NCBI GenBank assembly: GCA_024685005.1
Contig: JAIKWF010000126.1
Span: 1 to 41,084, forward strand
Reading direction: 5' to 3'
Source of the DNA: Lachnospiraceae bacterium
GTDB taxonomy: Bacteria > Bacillota > Clostridia > Lachnospirales > Lachnospiraceae
Length of the DNA stretch: 41,084 bases
The notes below the pieces were generated by a model, which was not told the DNA's origin, made no database searches, and worked only from the letters and a program-made list of their open reading frames with translations. Positions 7,501-16,403 of the stretch are shown here, in pieces. Each line of letters starts with the position of its first letter. Position 1 is the stretch's first letter. Position numbers and translations under genes: made by a program.

Positions 7501-10196
7501 TCAACGACGCTGAGCTTGCGGCCGACGGGGGAGATGACAATTCCTTCACCCCCAAGCTGGATTCCCAAAGCGGCGTCAGCGTTTATCGCACCGCGGCCAG
7601 ATTTAAAGACGACCTGAAGGCGCCGGATCTTTCCGGTAGACGCCGGGGCTATATCTTCAAAGGCTGGTATACCGAAGCGGGAACCGCAAGAGATGACGGC
7701 AAAGTGGAAAATACCAAGATCCCCATGACCTATGAAACAAAGGATCTGGATATGAGCATGCCTGCATCCGTCATTACTCTTTATGCGGTTTGGGAAGTGC
7801 AGGAATACTCTATCACCTATAAATTCGAGGAGTCCATCGGAAACTTTGAGCGGGAGCCCGCAAGAACCTATAACATTGAAAAATCCGTACATTTCGAAGA
7901 GCTGACTCCTGTATCACTGCGATATCAGTTTGCAGGATGGTATACAGAACAGCCTGAAAATCCTTCCGACCCTTCGGCTGTCTGGAATGAAGATAAGAAA
8001 ATGACCGGTATTCCTCTTGGGACAAGCGGAAATCTTACCCTGTTTGCAAGATGGAATCTGCGCCAGGAACAGTTTTCCATTGACTTTAACGGAGGTCTTT
8101 TAACAGGTGAGGCCAACTATACCAGATCCGGAACGAAGATCTACGGCGATGCCCTTACCTTCCCGGTGCTTGAGAAAAAAGGTTATTCCTTCGACGGTTG
8201 GAATATTACTGCCAGCTTTGAAGGAACGGCACTGCCGGAAGAGTTTGTTTCCGTGGATGATATTGCGGTAAAATATCCCACCATTACAAAGACCCTTTCC
8301 TGCACGGCTGTCTTCAGTCCCGTTGTTTACAAGATCACCTACCATCGGGATTCCGATGCGGAAGGTGTTCCCATCGGCAGCTTTTCTTCCGCAGCTAATG
8401 TACTGTATCAGTACACCGTGGAAGATCCTACGAAAGAATATGTGATCCCACCCCATGTAGCTTCCGACAGACCGGATATGCTGTTTATCGGCTGGTATAA
8501 CGGGGATGAAAGACCTAAAAATCCGGATCCTTCCAAGAATGAATCCTGGAACAAATATGCTTCCCAAAAGGTGGAACGCATTGTGCCGGGAACCACTACC
8601 GGAGATCTGAATCTGTGGGCTGTATGGATCGAAAATGAAGCATACGCCAAAGAAATGGCATATGAGATTTCCATGATCCGTCAGAAGATCGCAGCATTGG
8701 AAACCCTGCTTGTGAACGGAAATGTGGTTCTTACCCCTGAATTTGAGCAAAAGCTGGATCAGGCTTACAAAGAATATGCAAGTTCCATGAACCAGACCAA
8801 GCTGAGAACCTCCGTTCCGGAAGTAGCAAGGCTTCTGGGATACTATGACGATTTCCATTATCTGGCGGACCAGAAGGCAGAGCAGACTGCAGCGGCTATC
8901 AGAGCCATCGGCAATGTGACCTATGATAAGCTCTCTGAAGACAGGATCAATAAAGCAAGAGATGCCTATGATGATGCCATTAAAGTCAATGCAACAAGAA
9001 ATCAGCTGAATAAGATCATGAAGGATGCGGAAAGCAAAGTGGTAAGTGCGGAACAGATCTATACCGCACTGGGTGCCAAAACCACCACGGATAATTCCGC
9101 AGCCCAGACAGCACTGAAAAAGATCCAGGCCATTCCGGAACCTGTGACGCTGACAAATGCCAGCAAAGAAGCTATTGATACTGCGGTAGCCTACTATGAG
9201 GCACTTTCCCAGGATCAGAAAAATCTGCTGCCGTCCTCGGCCGTAAACAGAATGAACAATGCGGTGAGCACCTATGATAATCTTTCCAAGACCTACGCAA
9301 AGAACAAGACGGCGGTTGACAGTGTGACCAATAAACTGTCACTGGTTCCCGAAAAGGCAGAACTTACCGACATTCATAAGGCCCTCATCGAAGATGCCAG
9401 AGCATCTTACGATAACCTCACAAGTGATCAGAAGTCACTGGTAAGTGCCGACCTGGTGCTTCGTCTTGAAAATGCGGAGCGGGAATACAACAGGCTGAAA
9501 GAGGAAAAAGATACCGCAGAGTATAAGAAGGCCTATAAAAAGTGGGATGCCGGCAATCAGTCCCAGGCTGAGATCGAAAAGAAGATCAAAAAGACCAACA
9601 CCGATGTGAAGAACGTAAGCGGTGCCAAATACGTAAATATGAAGCTTCGTGCCATTGGCGGAAAAGACCAGATCAAGCTGAAATGGAAGAAAGTCAAGAA
9701 AGCCAGCGGCTATCTGATCTACGGCAGTGAGTACGGAACCAAGATGAAGCTTCTTGCAACGGTGAAAGGCAAAAAGAAGACAACCTGGAAAGATGAAAAT
9801 GCCAAATCCGATACCTATCACAAGTATATTGTGGTGGCTTATAAGAACGTGAAGAAGTTTGATACGAAAAAAGTACTCGCGGTATCCGAGACGGTATATG
9901 CGGCAAGGAGCAACGGCAATCTTGTGAATCCTTCGGCAGTGGTTAATACCCAGATCAAAGGCTCCATCCTGGCGGCTCCCGGAGAAAAGTATGATGTGAC
10001 CTCCGAAGCCCTGATCAAAAAAGCGGATGCCAGAGCTCTTGTGGGAATCCGCTACGAAAGCAGCAATAACAAGGTGGCTACCGTTGATTCGAAGGGTGTC
10101 GTCACCTGTAAAAAGCCCGGAAAGGCCGTGATCTATGCCATTGCACAGAACGGTATCGCAAAGAGCTTTAAGGTACTAGTGAAAAAAGAACAGTAA
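4548..10196 (+). CDS. Giant secreted protein: InlB/Flg_new repeats, helical repeats, Lys-rich FN3-like and Ig-like domains
   Basis: 1882 residues; AAAAAAGGAG precedes the ATG by about 9 bases. A signal peptide covers residues 1-~36 (RRSVSAMMALLMILTSMPP, then SAKA). Residues ~37-280 are an unassigned beta-rich region. Residues ~281-1362 carry about eleven diverged InlB B-repeats (Listeria-Bacteroides/Flg_new type), recognisable by cores such as FEGWYDS, FLGWYLA, FVGWYYK, FAGWYEA and FKGWYTE. Residues ~1363-1660 are helical repeats (ASYDNLTSDQKSLV and YYEALSQDQKNLLP) like spacer modules of other surface proteins. Residues ~1696-1780 are a lysine-rich FN3-like module, and ~1804-1882 a Big_2-like domain (NNKVATVDSKGVVTCKKPGK). 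There is no sorting signal or C-terminal membrane segment, so it is either released or held non-covalently. A role in adhesion is inferred. Confidence 0.92.
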   Translation: MRNHGRNRYQYTARRSVSAMMALLMILTSMPPVSAKADDITTALIYVDAPVADQNLATEDELTVNDDTVSGEAKVRVESWKWKLQDGTEVQKGSVADFGTVYVLEVVLTGTNGGLLNSTSQLLINNTVVPQEECVFSGNTVTINHAFPATSNRRRVNTFNVRLTEPAQVDNTTTTVGTLLGSLAIAGDQSSVVTVEQKKLYVGTTPCQDSDVIDIVNSTVYKLYVRCKVSNASKSFFDDKTVVRVNGKMARDIEPEDATQEGITIKGYYINFWYSFIPTGYHYVTFDLCGHGEEIPELGVEDRKYATIPTAPTETGWIFEGWYDSDQYEAPFVFASTPIMRDTVVYAKWSPCHYSLTYDTNGANVSPSDTRFRTADKLYGDPLQNPNEVAEYLNLTKTGYAFKKWAAVRMDDSGNELSTLSEIPATMPPGNLKLKAIFDPVNYTITYDKGTGHDDAVFYAASDANYASPLTAQQIADSYSSFTMETESFDLPVLRGADQDNFLGWYLADDTTRLDTITQGQTDYLPAAGTNLVLTAKWGINSFALTWDLSDGSPDDADYTAKDGQPVLYDTAITAPNLTRAHYTQTGWQIKVGNGQPIVINTVSLAGTGYEKMPAANITIKAIWSPVEYSLVYDLQGGSWKTWQEISDGHTPAFMKHADGTGTEGVDYFTVTTGKYPDLPQRKTEVKAESGDYHFVGWYYKEREIMTSAPDPNDYSSSEEYNKAKQIYDNKGWDPQARIDVFSLQTLNKLVSELGGTSFRIYARFDINEPILTWDFCGGTPTEYSPVAQEGEQLKLAVNTQVNLPVNVTKEGYDFVGWKFYLEGSTEPLTGAEIAAELGNGVVSNVVNMPNHALLIRADLRPIEYTVNYVIGQNKAGSFKDSVAWTGAAAGTDSYNIESSTFNLRKAADTISVTDGYEFAGWYEATDDAAIDTLSALDPDDTTDEEYETVFGSYTKGDKISKGSTGDKTYVAVWKRKSYTVVWNINDAELAADGGDDNSFTPKLDSQSGVSVYRTAARFKDDLKAPDLSGRRRGYIFKGWYTEAGTARDDGKVENTKIPMTYETKDLDMSMPASVITLYAVWEVQEYSITYKFEESIGNFEREPARTYNIEKSVHFEELTPVSLRYQFAGWYTEQPENPSDPSAVWNEDKKMTGIPLGTSGNLTLFARWNLRQEQFSIDFNGGLLTGEANYTRSGTKIYGDALTFPVLEKKGYSFDGWNITASFEGTALPEEFVSVDDIAVKYPTITKTLSCTAVFSPVVYKITYHRDSDAEGVPIGSFSSAANVLYQYTVEDPTKEYVIPPHVASDRPDMLFIGWYNGDERPKNPDPSKNESWNKYASQKVERIVPGTTTGDLNLWAVWIENEAYAKEMAYEISMIRQKIAALETLLVNGNVVLTPEFEQKLDQAYKEYASSMNQTKLRTSVPEVARLLGYYDDFHYLADQKAEQTAAAIRAIGNVTYDKLSEDRINKARDAYDDAIKVNATRNQLNKIMKDAESKVVSAEQIYTALGAKTTTDNSAAQTALKKIQAIPEPVTLTNASKEAIDTAVAYYEALSQDQKNLLPSSAVNRMNNAVSTYDNLSKTYAKNKTAVDSVTNKLSLVPEKAELTDIHKALIEDARASYDNLTSDQKSLVSADLVLRLENAEREYNRLKEEKDTAEYKKAYKKWDAGNQSQAEIEKKIKKTNTDVKNVSGAKYVNMKLRAIGGKDQIKLKWKKVKKASGYLIYGSEYGTKMKLLATVKGKKKTTWKDENAKSDTYHKYIVVAYKNVKKFDTKKVLAVSETVYAARSNGNLVNPSAVVNTQIKGSILAAPGEKYDVTSEALIKKADARALVGIRYESSNNKVATVDSKGVVTCKKPGKAVIYAIAQNGIAKSFKVLVKKEQ

Positions 10197-10208
10197 AGGT
10201 TTACAAAA

Positions 10209-10255
10209 AGGCCCGTTTTTCCGGCTATGACCGGACAGACGGGTCTGCCTGTTTT
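10209..10255 (+). terminator. Probable imperfect terminator
   Basis: Nested pairing of AGG/CCT, CCCGT/ACGGG and CCGG/CCGG around loop CTATGA, with bulges, ends in GTTTT. It lies 13 bases after the giant-protein stop. The stem is interrupted and the T run is short, so readthrough is possible. Confidence 0.45.
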
Positions 10256-10278
10256 AGGGCATATTTAGTGCAAATATC

Positions 10279-10308
10279 TTGCAATTATACCCATATATGG
10301 TATACAAT
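10279..10308 (+). promoter_or_regulatory. Promoter immediately ahead of the sortase gene
   Basis: TTGCAA (10279-10284), an 18-base spacer and TACAAT (10303-10308, 5 of 6 consensus) fit a sigma-A promoter. Transcription would begin near 10315, only one or two bases before the sortase ATG at 10317, implying a leaderless mRNA. Confidence 0.45.
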
Positions 10309-10316
10309 AAATTGTC

Positions 10317-11375
10317 ATGGAAAAAAACGACATCGCCAGGTTGCGGGAAAAATATGATCTGAATAATGACAAAAATGTGCTCCTTTTGTACCAGAAGCTC
10401 CAGACAGGAGACTATGACCTCAGCAGCCCCGAGGGAAGGGCTTTTGATGATGAAGTCTACGAAAGAGTCGTAAAGATCAAAAAAAAGCAGGCGCAGATGC
10501 AGGAAGCGGCCGAAAAAGAACAGCTTTCCAAAGCCGGGAAAAAGAACAGAAAGTCCGGTAAAAGAGGGGTTGTGGTTCTGACCAAGGGACAGATGCAGGC
10601 CAGAAAGATCCTGCTTCTCATTCTTTTTTTCATAATGATCGGATGTCTGGGATATTTTTGCGTTTATGTCTATGACGCAGGCAGAGCCAACGCACTCAGA
10701 CAGCAGATCGCCCATAAAAAGGACAATCAGGACGTGATCGATCTGTTTTCCGGAAAAGACATCACGGCAGTGGATAAAAACGGACAGCAGGCTCCTGAGA
10801 TCCTGGATGAATACAAAAGCCTGTACAGTCAGAATAAAAACCTAATCGGATGGCTGAAAATAGCCGATACTAATATTGACTACCCTGTGATGCAGACTGC
10901 GGATAATACCTATTATCTGGATCATGACATCAATCAGAAGGAAGATAAGAACGGGACACTGTTCATGGATTGCAATTGTGATGTGTTAAAGCCCTCCATG
11001 AACCTGATCATTTACGGGCACAACATGCGCTCCGGCAATATGTTCGGGTCCCTGAATAAATACAAATCCGAAGACTATTATAAAAACCACATGGAGATCT
11101 GTTTCGATTCCATATATGAAAAAGGTGTCTATGAGGTGATGTATGTGTTTAATTCCAAAATCTATGCCAAGGATGAGATCACATTCAAGTATTATCAGTT
11201 TTTTGATGCAGCCTCCCCTGCAGAATTTGATTCCAATATGCGGCAGATGGAGGAGATGTCTTTGTATGATACCGGTGTCACGGCCCAGTACGGCGACAGG
11301 CTTTTAACCCTGTCCACCTGCGATTATCTGGAAAATGACAGCCGATTTGTGGTAGTTGCCAAAAAGACAAATTAG
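10317..11375 (+). CDS. srtB: Class B sortase
   Basis: Membrane-bound transpeptidase that cleaves sorting signals and joins surface proteins to the wall. It is 352 residues. Catalytic residues are His235 (IIYGHNMRSG), Cys335 (TLSTCDY) and Arg343 (SRFVVVA). The GHNM motif, the helix-rich stretch between His and Cys, and TLSTC point to class B. The membrane segment is at ~98-119, preceded by an unusually long charged cytoplasmic tail of ~97 residues; family members usually have a short one. The ATG at 10317 has an in-frame TAA 9 bases upstream and no ribosome site. It is followed by two genes whose products end in SPKTG and SPDTG, motifs of the type used by Clostridioides difficile SrtB ((S/P)PxTG). 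They are its likely substrates (inference from motif and order). Confidence 0.93.
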   Translation: MEKNDIARLREKYDLNNDKNVLLLYQKLQTGDYDLSSPEGRAFDDEVYERVVKIKKKQAQMQEAAEKEQLSKAGKKNRKSGKRGVVVLTKGQMQARKILLLILFFIMIGCLGYFCVYVYDAGRANALRQQIAHKKDNQDVIDLFSGKDITAVDKNGQQAPEILDEYKSLYSQNKNLIGWLKIADTNIDYPVMQTADNTYYLDHDINQKEDKNGTLFMDCNCDVLKPSMNLIIYGHNMRSGNMFGSLNKYKSEDYYKNHMEICFDSIYEKGVYEVMYVFNSKIYAKDEITFKYYQFFDAASPAEFDSNMRQMEEMSLYDTGVTAQYGDRLLTLSTCDYLENDSRFVVVAKKTN

Positions 11376-11388
11376 TTACAGCTGTAAC
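11375..11388. promoter_or_regulatory. 14-bp perfect palindrome between sortase and substrate genes
   Basis: GTTACAGCTGTAAC begins on the last base of the sortase stop codon and lies ~20 bases before the next ATG. It could be an operator (GTTAC-N4-GTAAC) or, in RNA, a small 5-bp hairpin with loop AGCT. No promoter hexamers are obvious around it. Confidence 0.27.
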
Positions 11389-11408
11389 ACTTACCGAAGG
11401 AGATCACT

Positions 11409-14400
11409 ATGGCAAAAGTAAGATCCGGTTCAAAAGGAAAAACCAACGGAAGGAAAAAGGGACGTTCCCGCAGACAGATGAAACGGTCTGTAATGGGAAC
11501 TCTTTCTGTGCTGTTTATGATCACGGCAGTGATCGTGGCGCTGATCCCTGTTCCGAAGGCGGCAGCGTTGTCTTCGGATGCCTATGATGACTATAAAGCT
11601 TCCGGTAAGTTCAACAGCAATGCCAGTGCCAATGTGGTGGCATATCTTCCCACATCCTACAGTACGGAAGCATTTCCCGTATATGCATCCGGCGACGGTA
11701 TGCTCCGTGTGGCTTACGGTAAAAATGGCGGTATCAGCACCGGTATCGTAGTAGGGTATAACAAGGACAGCAGTGCCAGCTCTCCTTCTATTGATATCCC
11801 CAATGAGATGCCGGCCTTCCGTTTTAACGAAAGCCTCGGCACCTATGTGGCTGTAGATCAGAGCAACTATTTCCTGTATTATCGTTCTCAGGCTTATCAG
11901 AATGACCTTGTGCCGGAGATCTATTCGCCCTGCACCTACAGCTCCTATTCGGAGTGGGAAGCTTACGGAACGGAGCTTTTCAGAACGGACAAAAACAAAA
12001 TGGCGGATGTGCTTTCACAGATCACCAATTCGGTATCCGGCAACACACCCGCTGAGCTTACCGCTTCTTCCCAGCTGATGATCCCCATCAACTATATTGC
12101 GGATAATAACCTGACTTATAAGATCGACACCGGTAAAACCGTGGAAAATATGGCATGGCCTGACGGAGAATACACCACTGACAATGATGATAACGAAGGT
12201 GTATTTGAAAATGTGACCAACGTATCCTCTGTTATCATTCCTGACAGTGTTTACGCCATCGGCGACCGGGCCTTTAAGGGATGTAATGCCATCGGAAGCA
12301 TCAGTCTGGGCAACGGCGTAAGAAGTATCGGTAACGAAGCGTTTGCACAGTGCCGCTCCATGTCCTCTGTATCCTTTGCAACGCCTGCCAATCTTCGTGA
12401 GATCGGAGATGAGGCTTTTTCCGAATGTGCCAACTTAGAATCCGTTGTGATCCCCAAATCCGTACAGAAGCTTGGTAACTTCTGTTTCTATAACTGTGAA
12501 AAAATGACCGCGGTTTCTCTTACCGGCGAAGGACAAGAAGACGGCAGCGATGCCAATCTGACTACCATCGGCCACGGTTTGTTTTATAACTGCTACAATC
12601 TGTCACAGGTTAAATTCCCGCCTACGGTTATGATCGCTGATGCAAACCTTACCTGCTACGGCTGCCGTCAGTTGACATCCTTAGAGCTTCCTTCCCATGC
12701 AGTGGGAACCTGGAATCATGACAATGTAACGGGATGCTACAGCTTGAATTACGTGGTCTGTGAGTCCAACGGATTCGGATTTGAGTGCCCGGATGCCGGG
12801 ACCAACAAGATCTGCACCAAGTCCGATGATCCCTCAGAGACCTTCGGCCGCACCAATCTGGGACAGGGCTCTCCCGACGGAGACAACTTCAAGATCTCCG
12901 ATGACTTTGTGATCATGGCATATTATGATTCCAAAGCAGAGCAGTATACCAGATATCACAATGAACTTGCTTTCGGCTATCTGGATTCCGAAAACAGAGG
13001 AAAATACAGAAAATACGTTGACGGCTATTTTTACACCGTAAATGAAAGCGGCAATCTGGTTGGCTTCTCTCTGGCGGACAATACCAATAACGGTTATAAC
13101 GTGCTGATCCCCGATAAGATCGGCCCTTATTCCGTAAAACAGATCGATGCCGGAACCTTTGCAGGGAATACGGATATCCGTTATCTGAAGGTGCCTGCTT
13201 CCATTGAAGGCATTGCCGGCGGCGCATTTACAGGCTGTGAGAATCTGCGTAACGTTTATTTTGAGAATTCCGACGGCGTTTCCGTAGGAGAAGGTGCTTT
13301 TGCCACCAATGCCAACGCAGGCGTTATTGATGAAGGCGGTCTGAAGTTTTTTGGTGATATCGGCGGAAGCAATCCTTCCAACCCGTATTACTATGCAATG
13401 AACACCGGTGCTTACAACAATACCAAGGTGGCACCGGCTGACAATATCAATTTCTGTACCTCTTTCCCTTCCAACATGGAAGTGGAGAATGACGGCGGAA
13501 AAGCAACCCTTGTGGACATTCCCGTATATGACAGACTGAAAAATACTTACGAGAAGTTCAACAAGTATTTTGCGGCAGCCACGCCTCCTTCCGAGTCGGA
13601 ACTGGAAAGCCTGCTGTCAGACAGCAAGAATCTGTACTCCTTAAGCTGCTACGTCAGCTCCGAGGATCATATGAACGAAGAGTACGAGCATTCCTTCTAC
13701 CGTGAGAATATGGTTGCGGCCAGAGCGTTTGCCAAAAAAGAAGGCTACCTTACCGGTGAGATGACGGGAGAAGAGCAGGCCATCATTGATGCCATTTACA
13801 ATGTGAACGTGCCTTCGGGAGTGGACTACTTAAAGGGCGGCGCAACACCGCTGTTCTACGGAAACGAATACGTACAGTCCGTAACACTGGGCTCCGTTCA
13901 TGAGATCCCCGATAATGAGTTTGCCGGCTGCACCGCCATGACAACCTTTACCATGAATCATGACAACAGCCTTGGTGAATATGCGGAAACCCTGGGAGTG
14001 AATGCCTTTGGCGGCAATACTTCCCTGACCAGCGTGACCCTTCCCTCCACCCTGTCCTATATCAAACGTGAGCCCAATGCGGCAAACGGAGCGGAAGACG
14101 GGGCAGCCCTTCCTTTTGCAGGCTGTACTTCCCTGAAGGACGTGGATTTCGGATCTTCACCTTACTATGACTGTCAGGATGCCATTATCTACAAACTGGA
14201 TAACGGCAGCCCCACATCCATCGTAGAGGTGCTTGAAACAAGAGGTAAATCCGGTGCGGGCAGATCCAATGTGATCCTTCCCGAGACGGTATCGGAAATC
14301 TATCCGAAAGCATTCTCCAACTGTAAAGAAATCTCCAGTGTGGATCTGACGGATACTTCCATTTCCAATATTCCGGCCCTTTGCTTCAACAATGCAGAGA

Positions 14401-16370
14401 ACCTGTCCACCTGTAAACTGCCCGAAACAGTGCAGTTTATCACCAAGGACGCTTTTGACAATACCAATGTGGGAGAGTTGTATGTTTACGGTGATGACAC
14501 CTCCCTGTACTGGATCGATAACCTTCATGATAAAAACGTGGTGATCTATGGTCATTTGAACAGCAGTGCCCATAAGTTCGTACAGAATGAGGAAGCAAGA
14601 GATCCTGAGACCAAGTATGAGTTTGCAGAGCTTCCCACCATAACCTATACCATTTATTATCATGACTGCGATCCTGCCAAGGACTATACGGACCAGTCCA
14701 ACTGGATCCCACTGCCGGAAGAGCAGGTGGCAAAGAACGGCGTATCCACCAGATATGATGCCTACACCTCTTATCTGAACAAATGGCCCGGCTACAAGTT
14801 CAGCAGATGGGATCAGCAGGATGCCCTGGTTAACGGTGTGACCCACGATATCTACACCGTGGCTGTTTACGAAAAGAGCAACATCTACACCCAGGAGGGA
14901 CAGTGGACGGTAACCCTTCGGGATGTGGATTATGACGAAGCGACCAACACCGGCTATGAGTACCATGTGGTTGTAAATGACGGGGATGAATTCTCAGAAA
15001 GTGATGTTCCCGATCTGGTTCCCAGAACAGGATATAAGGCGTACTATGACCCGGATATCACCAAGGCTCCTTTGAAGATCAACAGTGATACACTGATCCT
15101 GATCAAGTATTATCCCGATCCGAATTATGTGCCGCCTAAGGATCCTGATCCGGAAAAAGATCCCATCGTCCATACGGTAACGTTTATGGCTGACGGTCTT
15201 ATGTTCGGAAAACAGAACGTTGTGGATGGCAATTACATCACGCCTCTGAAGTCCGACCCTGTAAAGAAGGGATACAAGTTTGTTTACTGGACTCCCATCA
15301 ACTATACGGAAATTGCCGTGACGGAAGATATGATCATTGAGGCTACCTTTGAAAAGGATACCGAAACTTCTGATGTATCCGGCTCTGATGATGTATCCGG
15401 AACCTCCTCGGATAACGGCAGTTCCTCCGGCAAGAGCGGCAAGAGCAATAAAAAGAACAATGGCAATAGCGGAAACAGCAACAACGGAGGAAGCAGTTCT
15501 TCCTCCTCCAACGGAAAGACCTATACTGTATCCTTTGTGGATTATGACGGAAAACTTCTGAGCACCCAGATTGTGGAAGACGGTCAGAAGCCCGGCAAGT
15601 TCCCTTACGAACCTGTGAGAAAGGGTTACAAGTTTGTTTCCTGGTCACCGGCCAACTATGCATCCGTTACGATCCACGGAGATCTTGTGGTACAGGCAAC
15701 TTACCAGAAAGACCCCAACTACGTTCCGCCCAAGTCCGCATCCGTAAGCGGAAACGGAAGCGTGACCGGAAAAGTGGTTCCCAAGTCCAACACCAGGATC
15801 GATGTGGCAAAGAGCGGCATTTCCAACCGGAATCTGGCATCCGCTTCCGTGGATGGCTCCAATGATAACTTTATCGTGAAGGTAACGGATTCCGATGAAG
15901 CAAGATCCGCCATTGAAGCAGCACTGTTGAAACAGTACGGAAGCCTTGATAACCTGAAATATTTTGCTATGGATATCAGCCTGTATGATTCCACAGGTAC
16001 CACCAAGATCCTGAACACCAACGGACTGAAGGTGGATGTGACCATTCCCATTCCGGATGCCATGGCAGGCTATGCAGGCAACAACAAGGTCTGCACCGTA
16101 GATAGTGCAGGCAATATGGAAAAGGTATATGCAAGACTGATCACCATTGATAATGTGCCCTGCGTATCCTTTACCGCACCTCATTTTTCACCTTATGCAT
16201 TGTATGTTGAGACCAATAACCTGATGGCGACAAACGGCGTGTCCGATGCTTCGCCCAAGACGGGAGATCCCATTCATCCCAAGTGGTTTTTGGCTATCGG
16301 ACTGGCGATCGCATCCATCCTGATGTTTGCGCTTCGTCCTTCCAAAAAGATCGTAAAAGTGATCGCCTGA
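11409..16370 (+). CDS. Wall-anchored BspA-type LRR surface protein with SPKTG sorting signal
   Basis: 1653 residues; GAAGGAG precedes the ATG by 7-8 bases. A basic N-terminus and hydrophobic stretch (residues ~26-48, then KAAA) form a long signal peptide. LRR_5 (BspA/TpLRR) repeats of the AFxxCxxLxxVxIP type occur at ~269-375, ~560-630 and ~817-1064, separated by unassigned regions. InlB-like beta modules follow at ~1077-1235, ~1254-1317 and ~1370-1436. A Ser/Asn/Gly-rich flexible linker lies at ~1318-1368. A membrane-proximal domain (~1456-1600) ends in HFSPYALYV. The sorting signal is SPKTGD (1615-1620), then a hydrophobic segment and the basic tail RPSKK. It is the second gene after sortase's promoter and is expected to be covalently wall-linked by it. 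LRR_5 proteins often bind host or matrix proteins; the ligand here is unknown. Confidence 0.93.
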   Translation: MAKVRSGSKGKTNGRKKGRSRRQMKRSVMGTLSVLFMITAVIVALIPVPKAAALSSDAYDDYKASGKFNSNASANVVAYLPTSYSTEAFPVYASGDGMLRVAYGKNGGISTGIVVGYNKDSSASSPSIDIPNEMPAFRFNESLGTYVAVDQSNYFLYYRSQAYQNDLVPEIYSPCTYSSYSEWEAYGTELFRTDKNKMADVLSQITNSVSGNTPAELTASSQLMIPINYIADNNLTYKIDTGKTVENMAWPDGEYTTDNDDNEGVFENVTNVSSVIIPDSVYAIGDRAFKGCNAIGSISLGNGVRSIGNEAFAQCRSMSSVSFATPANLREIGDEAFSECANLESVVIPKSVQKLGNFCFYNCEKMTAVSLTGEGQEDGSDANLTTIGHGLFYNCYNLSQVKFPPTVMIADANLTCYGCRQLTSLELPSHAVGTWNHDNVTGCYSLNYVVCESNGFGFECPDAGTNKICTKSDDPSETFGRTNLGQGSPDGDNFKISDDFVIMAYYDSKAEQYTRYHNELAFGYLDSENRGKYRKYVDGYFYTVNESGNLVGFSLADNTNNGYNVLIPDKIGPYSVKQIDAGTFAGNTDIRYLKVPASIEGIAGGAFTGCENLRNVYFENSDGVSVGEGAFATNANAGVIDEGGLKFFGDIGGSNPSNPYYYAMNTGAYNNTKVAPADNINFCTSFPSNMEVENDGGKATLVDIPVYDRLKNTYEKFNKYFAAATPPSESELESLLSDSKNLYSLSCYVSSEDHMNEEYEHSFYRENMVAARAFAKKEGYLTGEMTGEEQAIIDAIYNVNVPSGVDYLKGGATPLFYGNEYVQSVTLGSVHEIPDNEFAGCTAMTTFTMNHDNSLGEYAETLGVNAFGGNTSLTSVTLPSTLSYIKREPNAANGAEDGAALPFAGCTSLKDVDFGSSPYYDCQDAIIYKLDNGSPTSIVEVLETRGKSGAGRSNVILPETVSEIYPKAFSNCKEISSVDLTDTSISNIPALCFNNAENLSTCKLPETVQFITKDAFDNTNVGELYVYGDDTSLYWIDNLHDKNVVIYGHLNSSAHKFVQNEEARDPETKYEFAELPTITYTIYYHDCDPAKDYTDQSNWIPLPEEQVAKNGVSTRYDAYTSYLNKWPGYKFSRWDQQDALVNGVTHDIYTVAVYEKSNIYTQEGQWTVTLRDVDYDEATNTGYEYHVVVNDGDEFSESDVPDLVPRTGYKAYYDPDITKAPLKINSDTLILIKYYPDPNYVPPKDPDPEKDPIVHTVTFMADGLMFGKQNVVDGNYITPLKSDPVKKGYKFVYWTPINYTEIAVTEDMIIEATFEKDTETSDVSGSDDVSGTSSDNGSSSGKSGKSNKKNNGNSGNSNNGGSSSSSSNGKTYTVSFVDYDGKLLSTQIVEDGQKPGKFPYEPVRKGYKFVSWSPANYASVTIHGDLVVQATYQKDPNYVPPKSASVSGNGSVTGKVVPKSNTRIDVAKSGISNRNLASASVDGSNDNFIVKVTDSDEARSAIEAALLKQYGSLDNLKYFAMDISLYDSTGTTKILNTNGLKVDVTIPIPDAMAGYAGNNKVCTVDSAGNMEKVYARLITIDNVPCVSFTAPHFSPYALYVETNNLMATNGVSDASPKTGDPIHPKWFLAIGLAIASILMFALRPSKKIVKVIA

Positions 16371-16403
16371 TCATTCGTAACTTAAAACAGGAGAAGGATC
16401 GGT

